A DNA stretch of 64,000 nt from Microbacterium schleiferi (GCF_015565955.1 NZ_CP064760.1:1798001-1862000), one strand, 5' to 3'. Positions 46,504-56,366 are shown, counted from the stretch's first letter. Made by a program: numbers and translations. Notes: generated from the letters alone by a model not told the origin.

Positions 46504-48069
46504 TTAGGTCAGTCCGCCATCGACCGAACGGCCGTACGCTGACGGCTCGTCGCGCACCATGACAGGTGTGTCGCGGTTCAGGCTTTCGCCACGGAAGAAG
46601 GACTTCGCGCGCGGGAAGAAGAACCACAGGAACATCAAGAGGACGCCGAACGCAAGCGCGCCGACACCGAGCACGAACGTGCCCCCGACGCCGAAGAGCA
46701 CCGTGTAGCCGTAGTCGACGTCGTACATGTCGATCGCCGACTGCACGAAGGCGTAGGTCAACATGAGCGCCCCGAGCAGCGGGAACAGGAACTTGTAGAA
46801 GAAGTTCCTGCGTGAGGTGAACAGCTCTCGGCGGAAGTACCAGACACAGGCGTATCCCGTGATGCCGTAATAGAACGCGATGGCAAGTCCGAGCGACAGA
46901 ATCGAGTCCTGCAGGATGTTGTCGCTGATGAGCGTCATCCCGACGTAGTAGACGACGGCGACGATCCCCATGACGAGCGTCGAGAATGACGGTGTCTTAA
47001 AGCGCGGATGCACCGTCGCAAACCTCTTGGGAAGTGCTCGGTAGGCCGCCATCGCGAGGGTGCCGCGCGCGGTCGGGAGGATGGTCGTCTGGGTGGAGGA
47101 GATCGCCGACACCATGACGGCGACAACCAGCACCCAGCCGAGCGGGCCGAGCAGCCCATCCTTGATGGCGATGAAGAAGTCGTCGGCGTTGGTTTCGTTG
47201 CCCAGGCCCGTCGGGCCGTCACCCAGTCCGGCGTACATCATCGCCGCGATCGTCACTGCCACGTACGTGACCAGCAGGATGACGGTGGTGAGCAGAGCCG
47301 CCCGCCCGGGGATGCGCCGCGGATCCTTGGTCTCTTCGTTGAGGGCCAGGGTCGTGTCCCACCCCCAGTAAATGAACAGCGCCAGGAGGATGGCCTGCAC
47401 GAAGCCGCTCCAGTCACCGATCGCGAACGGGTTGAGCCAGGACCAGTCGAACGGCGTCGGGTCCGGCGCGCTTCCGGCGAAGAAGTGCCACAGCGCCGCC
47501 GCGATGAAGATCGCGAGAGCCAGGTACTGCACCGCGAGGAGGATGTTCTGCACCCTCTCGCCGATCTCGACGCCGCGCCAGCTCACCCACGTCATCGCGG
47601 CGATGAACACCACTCCGGTCGCTGTGACCAAAGGAGCGTTGTCGGCCAGGAGGGCATCCTGGGGGCTTCCGACGATCCCGTCGATGAGCGCCCACAAGTA
47701 GATGCCGCTGATCTGGGCGAGGTTGGCCAGCACCACCATCCCGGCCACAGCGACGCCCCAGCCGCCCATCCACCCGACCCACGGTCCGAAGGCTTTCGTA
47801 CCCCATGTGAAGGTCGTGCCGCAGTCAGGGATCTCCCGGTTCAGCTCCCGGTACGCGTAGGCGATGAAGAGCATCGGCACAAACGCGAGCACGAAGATGA
47901 TCGGCGCCTGCGCACCCACGGCGATGACAATGAAGCCGAGCGTGGCGACCAGGGAATACACCGGCGCCGTGGAGGCGAGCCCGATGACGGTAGACCCCCA
48001 CAGGCCGAGGGTGCCGGCGGCCAGCCCCTTGCCCTCGGGTGCGGTGAAGGTAATCGGTGCAGTCGCCAT
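46504..48069 (-). CDS. APC family amino acid permease
   Basis: 521 residues, 12-13 membrane segments. N-terminal GTLGLWGSTVIGLASTAPVYS, then YRELNREIPDCGTTFTW and WGWDTTLALNEETKDPRR, typical of the amino acid-polyamine-organocation superfamily. Substrate not predictable. Convergent with the flavoprotein. Confidence 0.9.
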   Translation of the reverse strand: MATAPITFTAPEGKGLAAGTLGLWGSTVIGLASTAPVYSLVATLGFIVIAVGAQAPIIFVLAFVPMLFIAYAYRELNREIPDCGTTFTWGTKAFGPWVGWMGGWGVAVAGMVVLANLAQISGIYLWALIDGIVGSPQDALLADNAPLVTATGVVFIAAMTWVSWRGVEIGERVQNILLAVQYLALAIFIAAALWHFFAGSAPDPTPFDWSWLNPFAIGDWSGFVQAILLALFIYWGWDTTLALNEETKDPRRIPGRAALLTTVILLVTYVAVTIAAMMYAGLGDGPTGLGNETNADDFFIAIKDGLLGPLGWVLVVAVMVSAISSTQTTILPTARGTLAMAAYRALPKRFATVHPRFKTPSFSTLVMGIVAVVYYVGMTLISDNILQDSILSLGLAIAFYYGITGYACVWYFRRELFTSRRNFFYKFLFPLLGALMLTYAFVQSAIDMYDVDYGYTVLFGVGGTFVLGVGALAFGVLLMFLWFFFPRAKSFFRGESLNRDTPVMVRDEPSAYGRSVDGGLT

Positions 48070-48125
48070 TCCGTCACCGTAGGGCTACCGCGAATTCGCG
48101 GTCAAGCATTCGTTGTGGCCGGCCC

Positions 48126-48790
48126 TCAGCCGAGCATGCGCGCCGCGGCACTCTCCCGGACGGATCCGCCGGACCTGCGCACCAGAACATGCCCGCGCCG
48201 CAGTGAGAGCCGCAGCCATGGGCCGGACTCCCGCAGCGGGACACTCTCGGCCTCCGGCCCGAGAAAACCGAGTACCTGGGCGACGAACCCCACGCCCCGG
48301 GGGATGCCACCGAGAACCGGGTCGGGCGCCCCCACACCGCCCCACGGATCTGCCGAACCACATCCTCACCCGCGTCAGTGGGAACGGTCGTCGCGACCTC
48401 CTCCATGCCGCGCTGGGCTGCCGATGCGAGCTCGGTCGAGGAGATCTCCCCCGTGGCCACCCAGCCCGAGACCGGAGGAGATATGCCGGCCCAGGCTGCC
48501 CGCATCCCGGCATCGGGCAACTCGAGCGTCACGCCGTGCGCCCGGAGAGATGTCCCATCGACGACGACATCGCACGCGAGCTCCGGGTCGACGGCAAGCA
48601 CGCGCACCCCGAGGATGGTGGGCGCCGAGTCGAGGATCCCGCGCGGCGCAATGGGGGCGCACGTCATGACGAGGACGCCGTCGGCTGCCCGGAGCCGCAC
48701 GGCGCCGTCTCCGACGCGAGCCGCTCGAGAGGCGAAGGTCTGCGCGTCCACCGCCGTCTCGGCATCGGCGAGAATCAGTGGCGTCGACAT
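48126..48790 (-). CDS. Conserved protein of unknown function, with a one-base frameshift
   Basis: Starts at ATG 48790 (MSTPLILADAETAVDAQ). After QIRGAVWG the frame breaks at the C5 run 48329-48333; adding one base continues as APDPVLGGIPRGVGFVAQV and ends VRESAAARMLG at 48126, giving 221 residues. The unshifted frame runs on to 48074 with improbable Cys/Arg-rich sequence. No domain recognised. It is divergent from the thioesterase II gene. Confidence 0.7.
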
Positions 48791-48858
48791 CCGACCTAAA
48801 CTACCAAGCGGAAGAGGCGCCGCGCCCGCGGCGAGACCAGCAAGCTCCGGGAGATCCG

Positions 48859-49769
48859 ATGACCGACGGCGGTACGAACGCTCCCGGCGAGGTCGTCGAA
48901 GCTGATCCGGTCGCGTCGTTGCTCGCCGTGCTCAACCTGTCATCGAGCGGCGCCAGGACGACGGAGGACATCTTCACGGGGTGTCGCAGTCGATGCCGCT
49001 CGGGCGCGTGTACGGCGGCCAGGTACTCTCGCAGTCCATCGTGGCGGCATCGCGCACGCTGCCGCCCGGACGAACCGTCCACTCGATGCACGGGTATTTT
49101 CTTCGCCCGGGTGACTCCTCGGCGGGAATCACGTTTTCCGTCGACCGGATTCACGACGGCAGATCCTTCTCGACGCGTCGGACGCAGGCCTACCAGGATG
49201 GCGTCCCGATCTTCTCGATGATCGCGTCCTTCCAAGACGAAGACCCCGGCCTGGAGCATGCCGAGCCGATGCCCGCCGGCATTCCGCGCCCCGAGGACCT
49301 CCCCAACCTCGAGGATCACCTTGTCGGACTCCATCCGATGAGCAAGCGCATGTTCACCGATCGGCCTCTCGATGTGCGCCATGTGCCGGGTCCGATATAC
49401 CTGAACGTCGCGGGCGAGCATGTCCCCCGCCAAGCGGTGTGGCTCAAAACCCGGCGCCCCCTGCCCGATGACCCCGACCTGCACCGCGCCGCGCTCGCCT
49501 ATCTGAGCGACATGACCATTCAGGAATCGGTGCTTCGTGCTCACGGCGTTGCGTGGTCGACGCCGGGGCTGAAAGTGGCAAGTCTCGATCACGCCATGTG
49601 GTGGCATCGATTCGCGCGCGTCGACGACTGGTTGCTCTACGTGCAGGAATCCCCGAACGCCCGCGGCGGACGCGGACTCGCCACCGGCCGGATCTATTCT
49701 TCCGAAGGAATACTCGTGGCAAGCGTCGCTCAGGAGATCACGATCCGCGTGCCGAGCGGCGGAGACTGA
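48859..49769 (+). CDS. tesB: Acyl-CoA thioesterase II (TesB family), with a one-base frameshift
   Basis: ATG at 48859 (MTDGGTNAPGEVVEADP) with GGGAG upstream. The frame breaks in the G4 run at 48978-48981; one added G joins TEDIFTG to VSQSMPLGRVYGGQVLSQ and restores 303 residues. Double hot-dog: HGYFLRPGDSS, RRTQAYQDGVPIFSMIASF, and C-terminal YLSDMT with SLDHAMWWH carrying the catalytic Asp/Gln-site region. Hydrolyses acyl-CoA. Confidence 0.9.
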
Positions 49770-49774
49770 CCGAC

Positions 49775-50287
49775 TCAGCGGCGGTGGCCGTACCGCAACG
49801 GTTCTCCGACGTACGGCGCCCAGGCATCCCGTTCGATCTCGCTCAACCGCAGCGGCTTCCCCGTTTCGGCATCCACCTTCACGACGACCGTCGTTGCGCG
49901 CGCATAGATCTCCTGGCCGCTCTCACCGGCCGTCTCGCGCGGACTGCACACTTCGTAGCACACGTCGATGCTGGAGCCGCCGAGCCTGCCGAACCACAGC
50001 TGAACGTCGAGCGGATGCCGCTGGTAGGGAACCGGACGCAGATACTCGATCTCTTGGCGCGCGATGAGCGTCAGCACACCCGCGTGCAAACTCGAGTTCA
50101 TGACTGCTGTCGGGGGCGCGGTCTCGCCGACGCCGGGTTGCCAGAACGCGCGCACGCGCGCCTCCTCAAGCAACTTCAGCATCGACGTGTTGTTGACGTG
50201 ATTGAACGCGTCGAGGTCGCCCCAGCGCAGGTGGATCGGCAAGTGAACCCGGGCTGTTCCGGAGGTCCCGGCGTCGGTGTCGGTCAT
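49775..50287 (-). CDS. Acyl-CoA thioesterase, 4HBT/YbgC-like
   Basis: 170 residues, single hot-dog domain: HLRWGDLDAFNHVNNTSMLKLLEEAR with the catalytic Asp (WGDLDAFNHVN), and RQEIEYLRPVPYQ. Hydrolyses short acyl-CoAs. Six bases after the ettA start side, so likely in one transcript with ettA. Confidence 0.9.
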   Translation of the reverse strand: MTDTDAGTSGTARVHLPIHLRWGDLDAFNHVNNTSMLKLLEEARVRAFWQPGVGETAPPTAVMNSSLHAGVLTLIARQEIEYLRPVPYQRHPLDVQLWFGRLGGSSIDVCYEVCSPRETAGESGQEIYARATTVVVKVDAETGKPLRLSEIERDAWAPYVGEPLRYGHRR

Positions 50288-50293
50288 CCCGAC

Positions 50294-51973
50294 TCAGTCG
50301 CGCGTGAGTTTGCGGTAGGTGGAGCTGGCCCGGTTCAGGGCGTCGGGTCCGAGACGCTCCAGCTTGTTGCGCTCGTACGCCTCGAAGTTGCCCTCGAACC
50401 AGTACCAGGCATCCGGGTTCTCGTCAGTGCCTTCGTACGCGAGGATGTGGGTCGCGATGCGGTCGAGGAACCACCGATCGTGGGTGATCACCACGGCGCA
50501 GCCCGGGAACTCGAGCAGTGCGTTCTCCAGCGACTGAAGAGTTTCGACGTCAAGGTCGTTCGTCGGCTCGTCAAGCAGCAGGAGGTTTCCGCCCTCCTTG
50601 AGGGTGAGCGCCAGATTGAGGCGGTTGCGCTCACCGCCCGAGAGCACGCCAGCCTTCTTCTGCTGATCGGGTCCCTTGAAGCCGAACTTCGACACGTAGG
50701 CGCGGGAAGGGATCTCGGTCTTACCGACCGTGATGATGTCCAGGCCGTCGGAGACGACCTCCCACAGCGACTTGTTGGGGTCGATGTTCGAGCGCGTCTG
50801 GTCGACGTAGCTGATCTTGACCGTCTCGCCGATCTTCAGATCGCCGCCGTCGACGGGCTCGAGCCCGACGATGGTCTTGAACAGCGTCGTCTTACCGACG
50901 CCGTTGGGACCGATGACGCCGACGATGCCGTTGGGCGGCAGACTGAAGCTCAGTCCATCGATGAGTGAGCGGCCATCGAAGCCCTTCTTGAGCTTCTTCG
51001 CCTCGATCACGACGCTCCCCAGGCGCGGCCCGGGCGGGATCTGAATCTCCTCGAAGTCCAGCTTCCGCGTGCGATCCGCTTCTGCCGCCATCTCCTCATA
51101 GCGGGCCAGACGCGCCTTCGACTTCGCCTGACGGCCCTTCGCGTTGGAGCGAACCCAGTCGAGCTCCTCCTTCAGACGCTTGGCGAGCTTGGCATCCTTC
51201 TTGCCCTGGACATCGAGTCGCTCGGCCTTCTTCTCGAGGTAGGTCGAGTAGTTGCCTTCGTAGCCGATGAGCCGGCCGCGATCGACCTCGGCAATCCACT
51301 CGGCGACGTTGTCGAGGAAGTACCGATCGTGGGTGATGGCGATCACAGCACCGGCATACTTCTGGAGGTGCTGCTCAAGCCAGAGCACGCTCTCGGCGTC
51401 GAGGTGGTTCGTGGGCTCGTCCAGCAGGAGCAGATCCGGCTTCTGCAGCAGGAGCTTCGTCAGCGCGACACGGCGCTTCTCGCCGCCCGAGAGCTGCGGG
51501 ATCTGAGCATCTGCGGGGGGCGTGCGCAGCGCGTTCATGGCCTGGTCCAGCTGCGAGTCGAGGTCCCACGCGTCAGCCGCGTCGATCTCTTCCTGCAGGG
51601 TGCCCATCTCTGCCAGCAGGCTGTCGAAGTCGGCATCAGGGTCACTCATGAGACCCGAGATCTCGTTGAAGCGATCCAGCTTGGCCTTGACGGCGATGCC
51701 GTCCTGAATGTTTTCGAGGACTGTCTTGGACTCGTCGAGCTCGGGCTCCTGCATCAGGATGCCGACGCTGAACCCCGGGGTGAGCGTCGCCTCTCCGTTG
51801 GACGGGGTGTCCAGGCCCGCCATGATCTTCAGGATCGTCGACTTTCCGGCACCGTTGGGGCCGACCATTCCGATCTTCGCTCCCGGAAGGAACGCCATCG
51901 TCACGTCGTCGAGGATCAGCTTCTCGCCCACAGATTTACGGGCGCGGACCATCTGATAGATGTACTCAGCCAT
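50294..51973 (-). CDS. ettA: Energy-dependent translational throttle protein EttA (ABC-F)
   Basis: 559 residues. Two ABC domains with Walker A GPNGAGKST and GPNGVGKTT, signatures LSGGEKRRVAL and LSGGERNRLNL, and the linker/arm typical of ABC-F. No membrane segments. Binds the ribosomal E site and gates translation according to ADP/ATP. Confidence 0.96.
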   Translation of the reverse strand: MAEYIYQMVRARKSVGEKLILDDVTMAFLPGAKIGMVGPNGAGKSTILKIMAGLDTPSNGEATLTPGFSVGILMQEPELDESKTVLENIQDGIAVKAKLDRFNEISGLMSDPDADFDSLLAEMGTLQEEIDAADAWDLDSQLDQAMNALRTPPADAQIPQLSGGEKRRVALTKLLLQKPDLLLLDEPTNHLDAESVLWLEQHLQKYAGAVIAITHDRYFLDNVAEWIAEVDRGRLIGYEGNYSTYLEKKAERLDVQGKKDAKLAKRLKEELDWVRSNAKGRQAKSKARLARYEEMAAEADRTRKLDFEEIQIPPGPRLGSVVIEAKKLKKGFDGRSLIDGLSFSLPPNGIVGVIGPNGVGKTTLFKTIVGLEPVDGGDLKIGETVKISYVDQTRSNIDPNKSLWEVVSDGLDIITVGKTEIPSRAYVSKFGFKGPDQQKKAGVLSGGERNRLNLALTLKEGGNLLLLDEPTNDLDVETLQSLENALLEFPGCAVVITHDRWFLDRIATHILAYEGTDENPDAWYWFEGNFEAYERNKLERLGPDALNRASSTYRKLTRD

Positions 51974-52014
51974 AGCTCGACCAGTCTACGGGCCGCCTGC
52001 CCGTCGCCCGCGCC

Positions 52015-52527
52015 TCACCAGTCAATGGGACGGGTGTCCCCGATCAGGCACCGGCCCGTCGCGAGGCCCGGCATCACGGCCACTACGGGGTCTCCCGTTG
52101 ACGGACCGACCTGGCCGACAAGGCACTCCTCACCCCACCGCACCGAGAACTGGATGCTCTCGGCAGGGTTTCCGACGGTCGACTCATCGAACGTGACCTC
52201 CATCGCCGACTTGTCGAAGCCGGCCTGGGTCAGCCCGTCGATATATGCGCGGCCCTGGAAGCGCTGGTCGGTCCCCCACACGGCTGCCACGACGTCCGCG
52301 AAGAACGGCAGAGCCTCATCGGCGGTCGTCGCCTCACTCACCTGCTCGGGGGCCGGATCGGCAGTCTCCGTGGGGGTCGGCGTCGTCGTGGCCACAGGAG
52401 TGGGCGTCGGCGACGGTGCGGGCTCAGCAGTACATCCCGCGAGCAGCCCGGCGACCAGAGCCACGCTGAGAACCCCGACCGCTCGCCCAGCGCGGCGATG
52501 CCCCGTCGGGGTCAGCGGAACGGTCAT
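52015..52527 (-). CDS. Putative lipoprotein of unknown function
   Basis: 170 residues from ATG 52527. Signal peptide with lipobox LLAGC at about residue 29, a Pro/Thr-rich linker, then a compact domain with two Cys (EECLVGQVG, TGRCLIGD) that may form a disulfide. It resembles the small secreted DUF6993-type proteins of Microbacteriaceae, but I hold this loosely. Confidence 0.7.
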   Translation of the reverse strand: MTVPLTPTGHRRAGRAVGVLSVALVAGLLAGCTAEPAPSPTPTPVATTTPTPTETADPAPEQVSEATTADEALPFFADVVAAVWGTDQRFQGRAYIDGLTQAGFDKSAMEVTFDESTVGNPAESIQFSVRWGEECLVGQVGPSTGDPVVAVMPGLATGRCLIGDTRPIDW

Positions 52528-52585
52528 TCGAGCGGCACACACGCACAGGAGTCTAGAGCCCTCCTGCCGACCTCTCCCTGGGAGG

Positions 52586-53059
52586 CTAGAAGGGCGTCTC
52601 GCTCGGCAGTGTGGGCGTGGCGGCATCCTCGGCCCCGGGCGCAGCCCAGGCGTCCTGTGCCACGGCGGGGGTGGTCTCCGAGGCCGATGCTGCCCCCTGG
52701 GCTGTCGACTGCTTGGTGTAGGTCGAGGTTCCCCACCGCAGGTCGTGGCCGACCGTGTCGGCGTCGATATCGATACTCACCCCCTTCTTGCCACCGGACT
52801 CCCACGCCCGAAGACGCAGCCGGCCGGTGACGACGAGCGGCTCACCCTTGGTGACCGAGGCCGCGATGTGCTCCGCGAGGCCGCGGAAGGCCGACACGTT
52901 GTACCAGTTCGTCCCGTCGTCGACCCAGGTGCCGGTCGACCGATCGAGGCGACGCTGCGCGCTGCCGAGACGGAAGTTCGCGACGGCGAGGCCGCCCGCG
53001 GTGATCTTGAACTCCGGAGGCCCCGCGACGTTTCCGGTGACCGTGATGATGTCGGACAT
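52586..53059 (-). CDS. Single-stranded DNA-binding protein, short paralogue
   Basis: 157 residues. OB-fold: MSDIITVTGNVAGPPEF, VANFRLGSAQRR, NWYNVSAFRGLAEH, KGEPLVVTGRLRLRAWES. The C-terminus is PSETPF, weaker in acid residues than the DDDIPF tip of housekeeping SSB, so it may be the secondary SsbB type. Start ATG at 53059 with AAGGGAG upstream. Confidence 0.9.
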   Translation of the reverse strand: MSDIITVTGNVAGPPEFKITAGGLAVANFRLGSAQRRLDRSTGTWVDDGTNWYNVSAFRGLAEHIAASVTKGEPLVVTGRLRLRAWESGGKKGVSIDIDADTVGHDLRWGTSTYTKQSTAQGAASASETTPAVAQDAWAAPGAEDAATPTLPSETPF

Positions 53060-53218
53060 TTCTCCCTTCCCCGCCCGGATCCGTTCCGGGCTGCGCTGGT
53101 ACCCGAGTGCCCGTCGGGTACCAGCGCCGAGATCAGGCTGGCCGATCACCGGGAACTGCCGTGCGTCCTCGCGCTGAGCCGTGGAGGGGCCGCGTCCCGC
53201 GAGGATGGGGAGGAGACC

Positions 53219-53743
53219 TCAGGCCGTCACATACTCCGAGAACCGGGCGCGCACCTTGTTGACCTTGGGCACCGCGACGGCAAGGCAGTACCCCTGGGTC
53301 GGGTTCTTCGCGAAGAAGTCCTGGTGATACTCCTCGGCCGGATAGAACGCGCCGAGGGGCTCAATCGTGGTGACGATGCCGCCATCCCACCACTCGGCCG
53401 CACGGTCGCGCGCGGCCTCGAAGAGCTCCCGCTGCTGATCGTCGGCGGGGAACATCGCGCTGCGGTACTGGGTGCCGACGTCGTTTCCCTGTCGGTTCAG
53501 CTGTCGCGGATCGTGCATCGTGAAGAAGGCGTCCAGGATCACCTCGTCGGAGATGACGTCGGGATCGAAGGTCACGGCGACGGCCTCGGCGTGGCCGGTG
53601 CGCCCCGTGCAGACCTGCTCGTAGGAGGGGTTCTCGACGGCGCCGCCGACGTACCCCGAGACGACTGACGACACTCCACGAAGAGCGCGGTAGGCCGCGT
53701 CGAGACACCAGAAGCAACCGCCTGCGAGAACGAACGTGTGCAT
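53219..53743 (-). CDS. msrA: Peptide methionine sulfoxide reductase MsrA
   Basis: 174 residues. Active site GGCFWCLD, SGYVGG, GHAEAVAVTFDP, and AEEYHQDFFAKNP. Reduces Met-S-sulfoxide. Only one additional Cys (GYCLAV) near the C-terminus, consistent with a 2-Cys enzyme. Start ATG at 53743 precedes the conserved HTFVLAGG. Confidence 0.96.
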   Translation of the reverse strand: MHTFVLAGGCFWCLDAAYRALRGVSSVVSGYVGGAVENPSYEQVCTGRTGHAEAVAVTFDPDVISDEVILDAFFTMHDPRQLNRQGNDVGTQYRSAMFPADDQQRELFEAARDRAAEWWDGGIVTTIEPLGAFYPAEEYHQDFFAKNPTQGYCLAVAVPKVNKVRARFSEYVTA

Positions 53744-53865
53744 GATTTCTCCTTGTTGTGGTGCCGGATTCTGGCACCACTGATCACAACAGTCTCGCGG
53801 GGACCCTTGTTCCCCGCATCCATGTCCGTGGTCGGATCTATGTTCGATTGCGGAGGGACACGCAG

Positions 53866-54084
53866 ATGCAGAGACCACGGATACAGCTCATCCCCATCGG
53901 GATCGACGCCTGGCGGGTCGTCGACCCGGGCCGCGGACCGATCGGACAGGTGCGCGTCGGTCGAGACGAGCAGGGCGAGCACTTCGCCGCGAAGCGCTTC
54001 CACCCGCGCGACCGGAGGTTCCACGCGCTCGGGCAGTTCTGGAGCCGGGAGGACGCCGTCGACGCCCTCGTGTTGTCGACGTGA
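53866..54084 (+). CDS. Small conserved protein of unknown function
   Basis: 72 residues: MQRPRIQLIPIGIDAWRVVD, GQVRV, AKRFHPRDRRFHALGQFWS. Strong GGAGGG before ATG 53866. Style matches short proteins common in Microbacterium that predict as a small beta sheet. Convergent with the restored end of the MocR gene, 24 bp apart. Confidence 0.65.
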   Translation: MQRPRIQLIPIGIDAWRVVDPGRGPIGQVRVGRDEQGEHFAAKRFHPRDRRFHALGQFWSREDAVDALVLST

Positions 54085-54108
54085 TGTGAGCCCCGGTGGC
54101 TCTCCAGC

Positions 54109-55532
54109 TCAGACGGGGAACTCCACAGGTCGCGGACGCCATGCGGTGCATCCCGGAGAACCCCCGGCCAGACCTCAGCCAGAATCTCCACCGCGCGCCG
54201 CAGATCACTGGGGGGCGCGGTGAAGGGGATGCGCAGATGTCGTTCGTTTCCGCCTTCCAACGCGAACCTCGGGCCAGCTGCCAGCAGGAGCCCCGCTTCT
54301 CGCGCCTGGAGCACCAGCGCCGAACTCAACGGCGCGTTCAGCTCGACCCACAGCGCGACTCCCCCATCAACGGAGGGAACACGCCACTCCGGCAGCCGCT
54401 CAGCCAGCGCCGAAACCAGGGCATCTCGCCCCTCGCCCAGATACTCACCGCGATGGCGAGCGATCTCGGGCAATCGTGGGATCAGCCCGGCTGCGACCGC
54501 CTGTTCAAACTCCGGAGTTCCCAGATCGTAGGCGGGCCGCTCCTGCACGAGCCGGTCGATGAGGTCGTGATCGGTTCGGATCCATCCGACACGAAGGCCA
54601 CCCCACACGGTCTTGCCCAGCGAACCGACGCGCACGACGAGGCTTTCGTCGGTCGTGCGGAATCCGCGATCCTGGAACCCGCGAGCGATGTCAAGATCGG
54701 CCGTGGTCTCATCCAGGATGAGGCGGGTTCCCGACCGGCCCGCTGCCAGTTCGACGGCCTCGCGCTCGTGCACCGACATGCTGCGCCCGGTGGGGTTCTG
54801 GAAGTCGGGCATGAGGTACGCAAGCACGGGCCGCGTTCGGGCGAACGACTCGGCGACGCGCTCCAGGTCCCAACCGCTCTCCGGCGATACCGGGATGCCG
54901 ACGAGCCGTCCGCCCGCGCGCCGCAGCGCGTCTGCGGCGTGCGGGTACGTCGGCGTCTCGATCGCCACACGGTCACCTCGTCCGATGAGCACGCTGGCCA
55001 GCAGGTGGATCGCGCTCTGGGCGCCCGCGGTGATCATGATCTGGCGCGGCTCCGTGGGCAGGCCTCGGGCACGGAAGTGCTCGGCGATGGCCTCGCGCAA
55101 CTCGGCGCGCCCGAGGACGTCGTAGCCGGAGCGTGAGGCGAGGGTCGCTGCATCGGCGGCGACATCCGCCATGTGGCCGGCCAGGCCCGGCCAGGCGGGT
55201 GGGCTCGCCTGCTGCAGGTCGATCGTTCCCTCGGTTTCGAGGATCCGCCCCACCTCGCGACGCCCCAGCGGCAGAGTGACGCTGCCCGAGCCGCGCAGGC
55301 TGCTGATGTGGCCGGAGTCCCGCAAGCTCTGATACGCCATCGACACGGTGCTGCGGCTGATCCGGAGGGCGAGGGCCAGCTCTCGCTCGGCGGGAAGCGC
55401 CGTTCGCGGCGCAATGCGGTTGTCCAGGCACAGGAGGCGAATGCCGTCGGCCAGCGCCTCATACGCCGGCTCCCTCGTGCGCCAGCCGCCGAGCGCGATG
55501 GTCAGGGCACGGGCTGACATTCGAGACTCCAT
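54109..55532 (-). CDS. MocR/PdxR-type regulator (GntR HTH fused to aminotransferase fold), with a one-base frameshift
   Basis: N-terminal winged helix (LPAERELALALRISRSTVSMAYQSL) and an aminotransferase-like domain: TAGAQSAIHLL, MPDFQNPTGRSMS, LDETTADLD and the PLP Lys in GSLGKTVWGGLRVGW. Near the end the C5 run 54161-54165 has lost one base; with it restored the protein ends AWRPRPVEFPV at 54109, 474 residues. Otherwise the frame would run over the convergent gene. ATG 55532 has AAGGAG. MocR proteins often control pyridoxal or transporter genes; here the divergent YczE-like gene is the target. Confidence 0.9.
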
Positions 55533-55540
55533 GGCCACTC

Positions 55541-55578
55541 CTTCTCGATTGGACTGGTCATGTCAGTCCACTTCTCGA
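55541..55578. promoter_or_regulatory. MocR operator region
   Basis: Between the divergent MocR and YczE-like genes: direct repeats CTTCTCGA at 55541-55548 and 55571-55578 (30 bp apart), enclosing a perfect dyad TGGACTG-n7-CAGTCCA (55550-55570). MocR dimers typically use paired direct repeats. Confidence 0.6.
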
Positions 55579-55591
55579 CTTGGATGGTGCC

Positions 55592-56230
55592 ATGCCTCGC
55601 CGCATCCTGCAACTTCTCATCGGACTCCCCCTCTACGGGGTCGGTGCTGCGCTGACGGTGGATGCAGGGCTCGGTGTCGACCCGTGGACCGTGCTGGCCG
55701 AGGGGCTCTCTCTGCGCACGGGAATCGGCGTCGGGTGGATGACCAACATCCTCGGCTTGCTGATCCTGCTCGTCTGGATTCCCCTTCGGCAGCGCCCCGG
55801 GATCGGCACCGTCGCCAACATCCTGATCGTGGGCACCGCGATGCAACTCGCCCTGTGGGTCCTGCCGCCGATCTCCGGGTTCCTGGCTCAGTTCGCGATG
55901 CTCGTGGGCGGCATCCTGCTCGTCGCCATCGCCTCGGGCCTGTACATCGGCGCCCGTTTCGGGCCCGGACCGCGCGATGGGCTCATGACCGGTCTCCGCA
56001 GCCGGTTCGGGATGCCGATCTGGGCCGCGCGAGCCAGTGTCGAACTGACGGTTCTGGTTCTCGGGTGGCTTCTGGGTGGCACCGTCGGACTGGGCACCGT
56101 GCTGTTCGCAGCGACCATCGGCCCTCTCGTCCACGTGACACTGCCGCTGTTCGACACCGCTCTGGCAAGCGGTCGGGCGCGGCTGCGACAGGCAGCCTCC
56201 GGCGTGGCGTCGGCGACCTCACCGAGGTAG
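55592..56230 (+). CDS. YczE/YitT-like integral membrane protein
   Basis: 212 residues from ATG 55592, with five to six membrane segments. Starts RRILQLLIGLPLYGVGAAL, has GLGVDPWTVLAEGL and GARFGPGPRDGLMTGL, typical of the YczE family. Usually found divergent from MocR-type regulators in actinobacteria, as here. Transport role suspected, substrate unknown. Its stop codon forms part of the 64-bp repeat. Confidence 0.82.
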   Translation: MPRRILQLLIGLPLYGVGAALTVDAGLGVDPWTVLAEGLSLRTGIGVGWMTNILGLLILLVWIPLRQRPGIGTVANILIVGTAMQLALWVLPPISGFLAQFAMLVGGILLVAIASGLYIGARFGPGPRDGLMTGLRSRFGMPIWAARASVELTVLVLGWLLGGTVGLGTVLFAATIGPLVHVTLPLFDTALASGRARLRQAASGVASATSPR

Positions 56231-56291
56231 GAGAAATCACCCAGGGAGGACAGTCTGCGGTGCAATCATCCTGCGGCGGCGATTCTTCCTA
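56228..56291. repeat. 64-bp dispersed element, copy 2
   Basis: TAGGAGAAATC at the left end is nearly complementary to GATTCTTCCTA at the right. Same length and block order as 11072-11135. Lies 75 bp from tRNA-His. Confidence 0.5.
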
Positions 56292-56366
56292 CGCTGCGGA
56301 GGTGCTGTGGATGCCTCAGACAGCCGCATCCACAACCGAAAGCCGCCTCAGAGGCGGACTACATGG

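Noticed and set aside
48074..48125. Extension of the unknown protein to 48074
   Set aside because: The extended frame is Cys/Arg-rich and unlike the rest; one added base gives a natural end at 48126.
53838..54108. MocR C-terminal extension over the convergent small gene
   Set aside because: It would overlap the 72-residue gene antisense. A one-base correction ends it at 54109 with a plausible tail.
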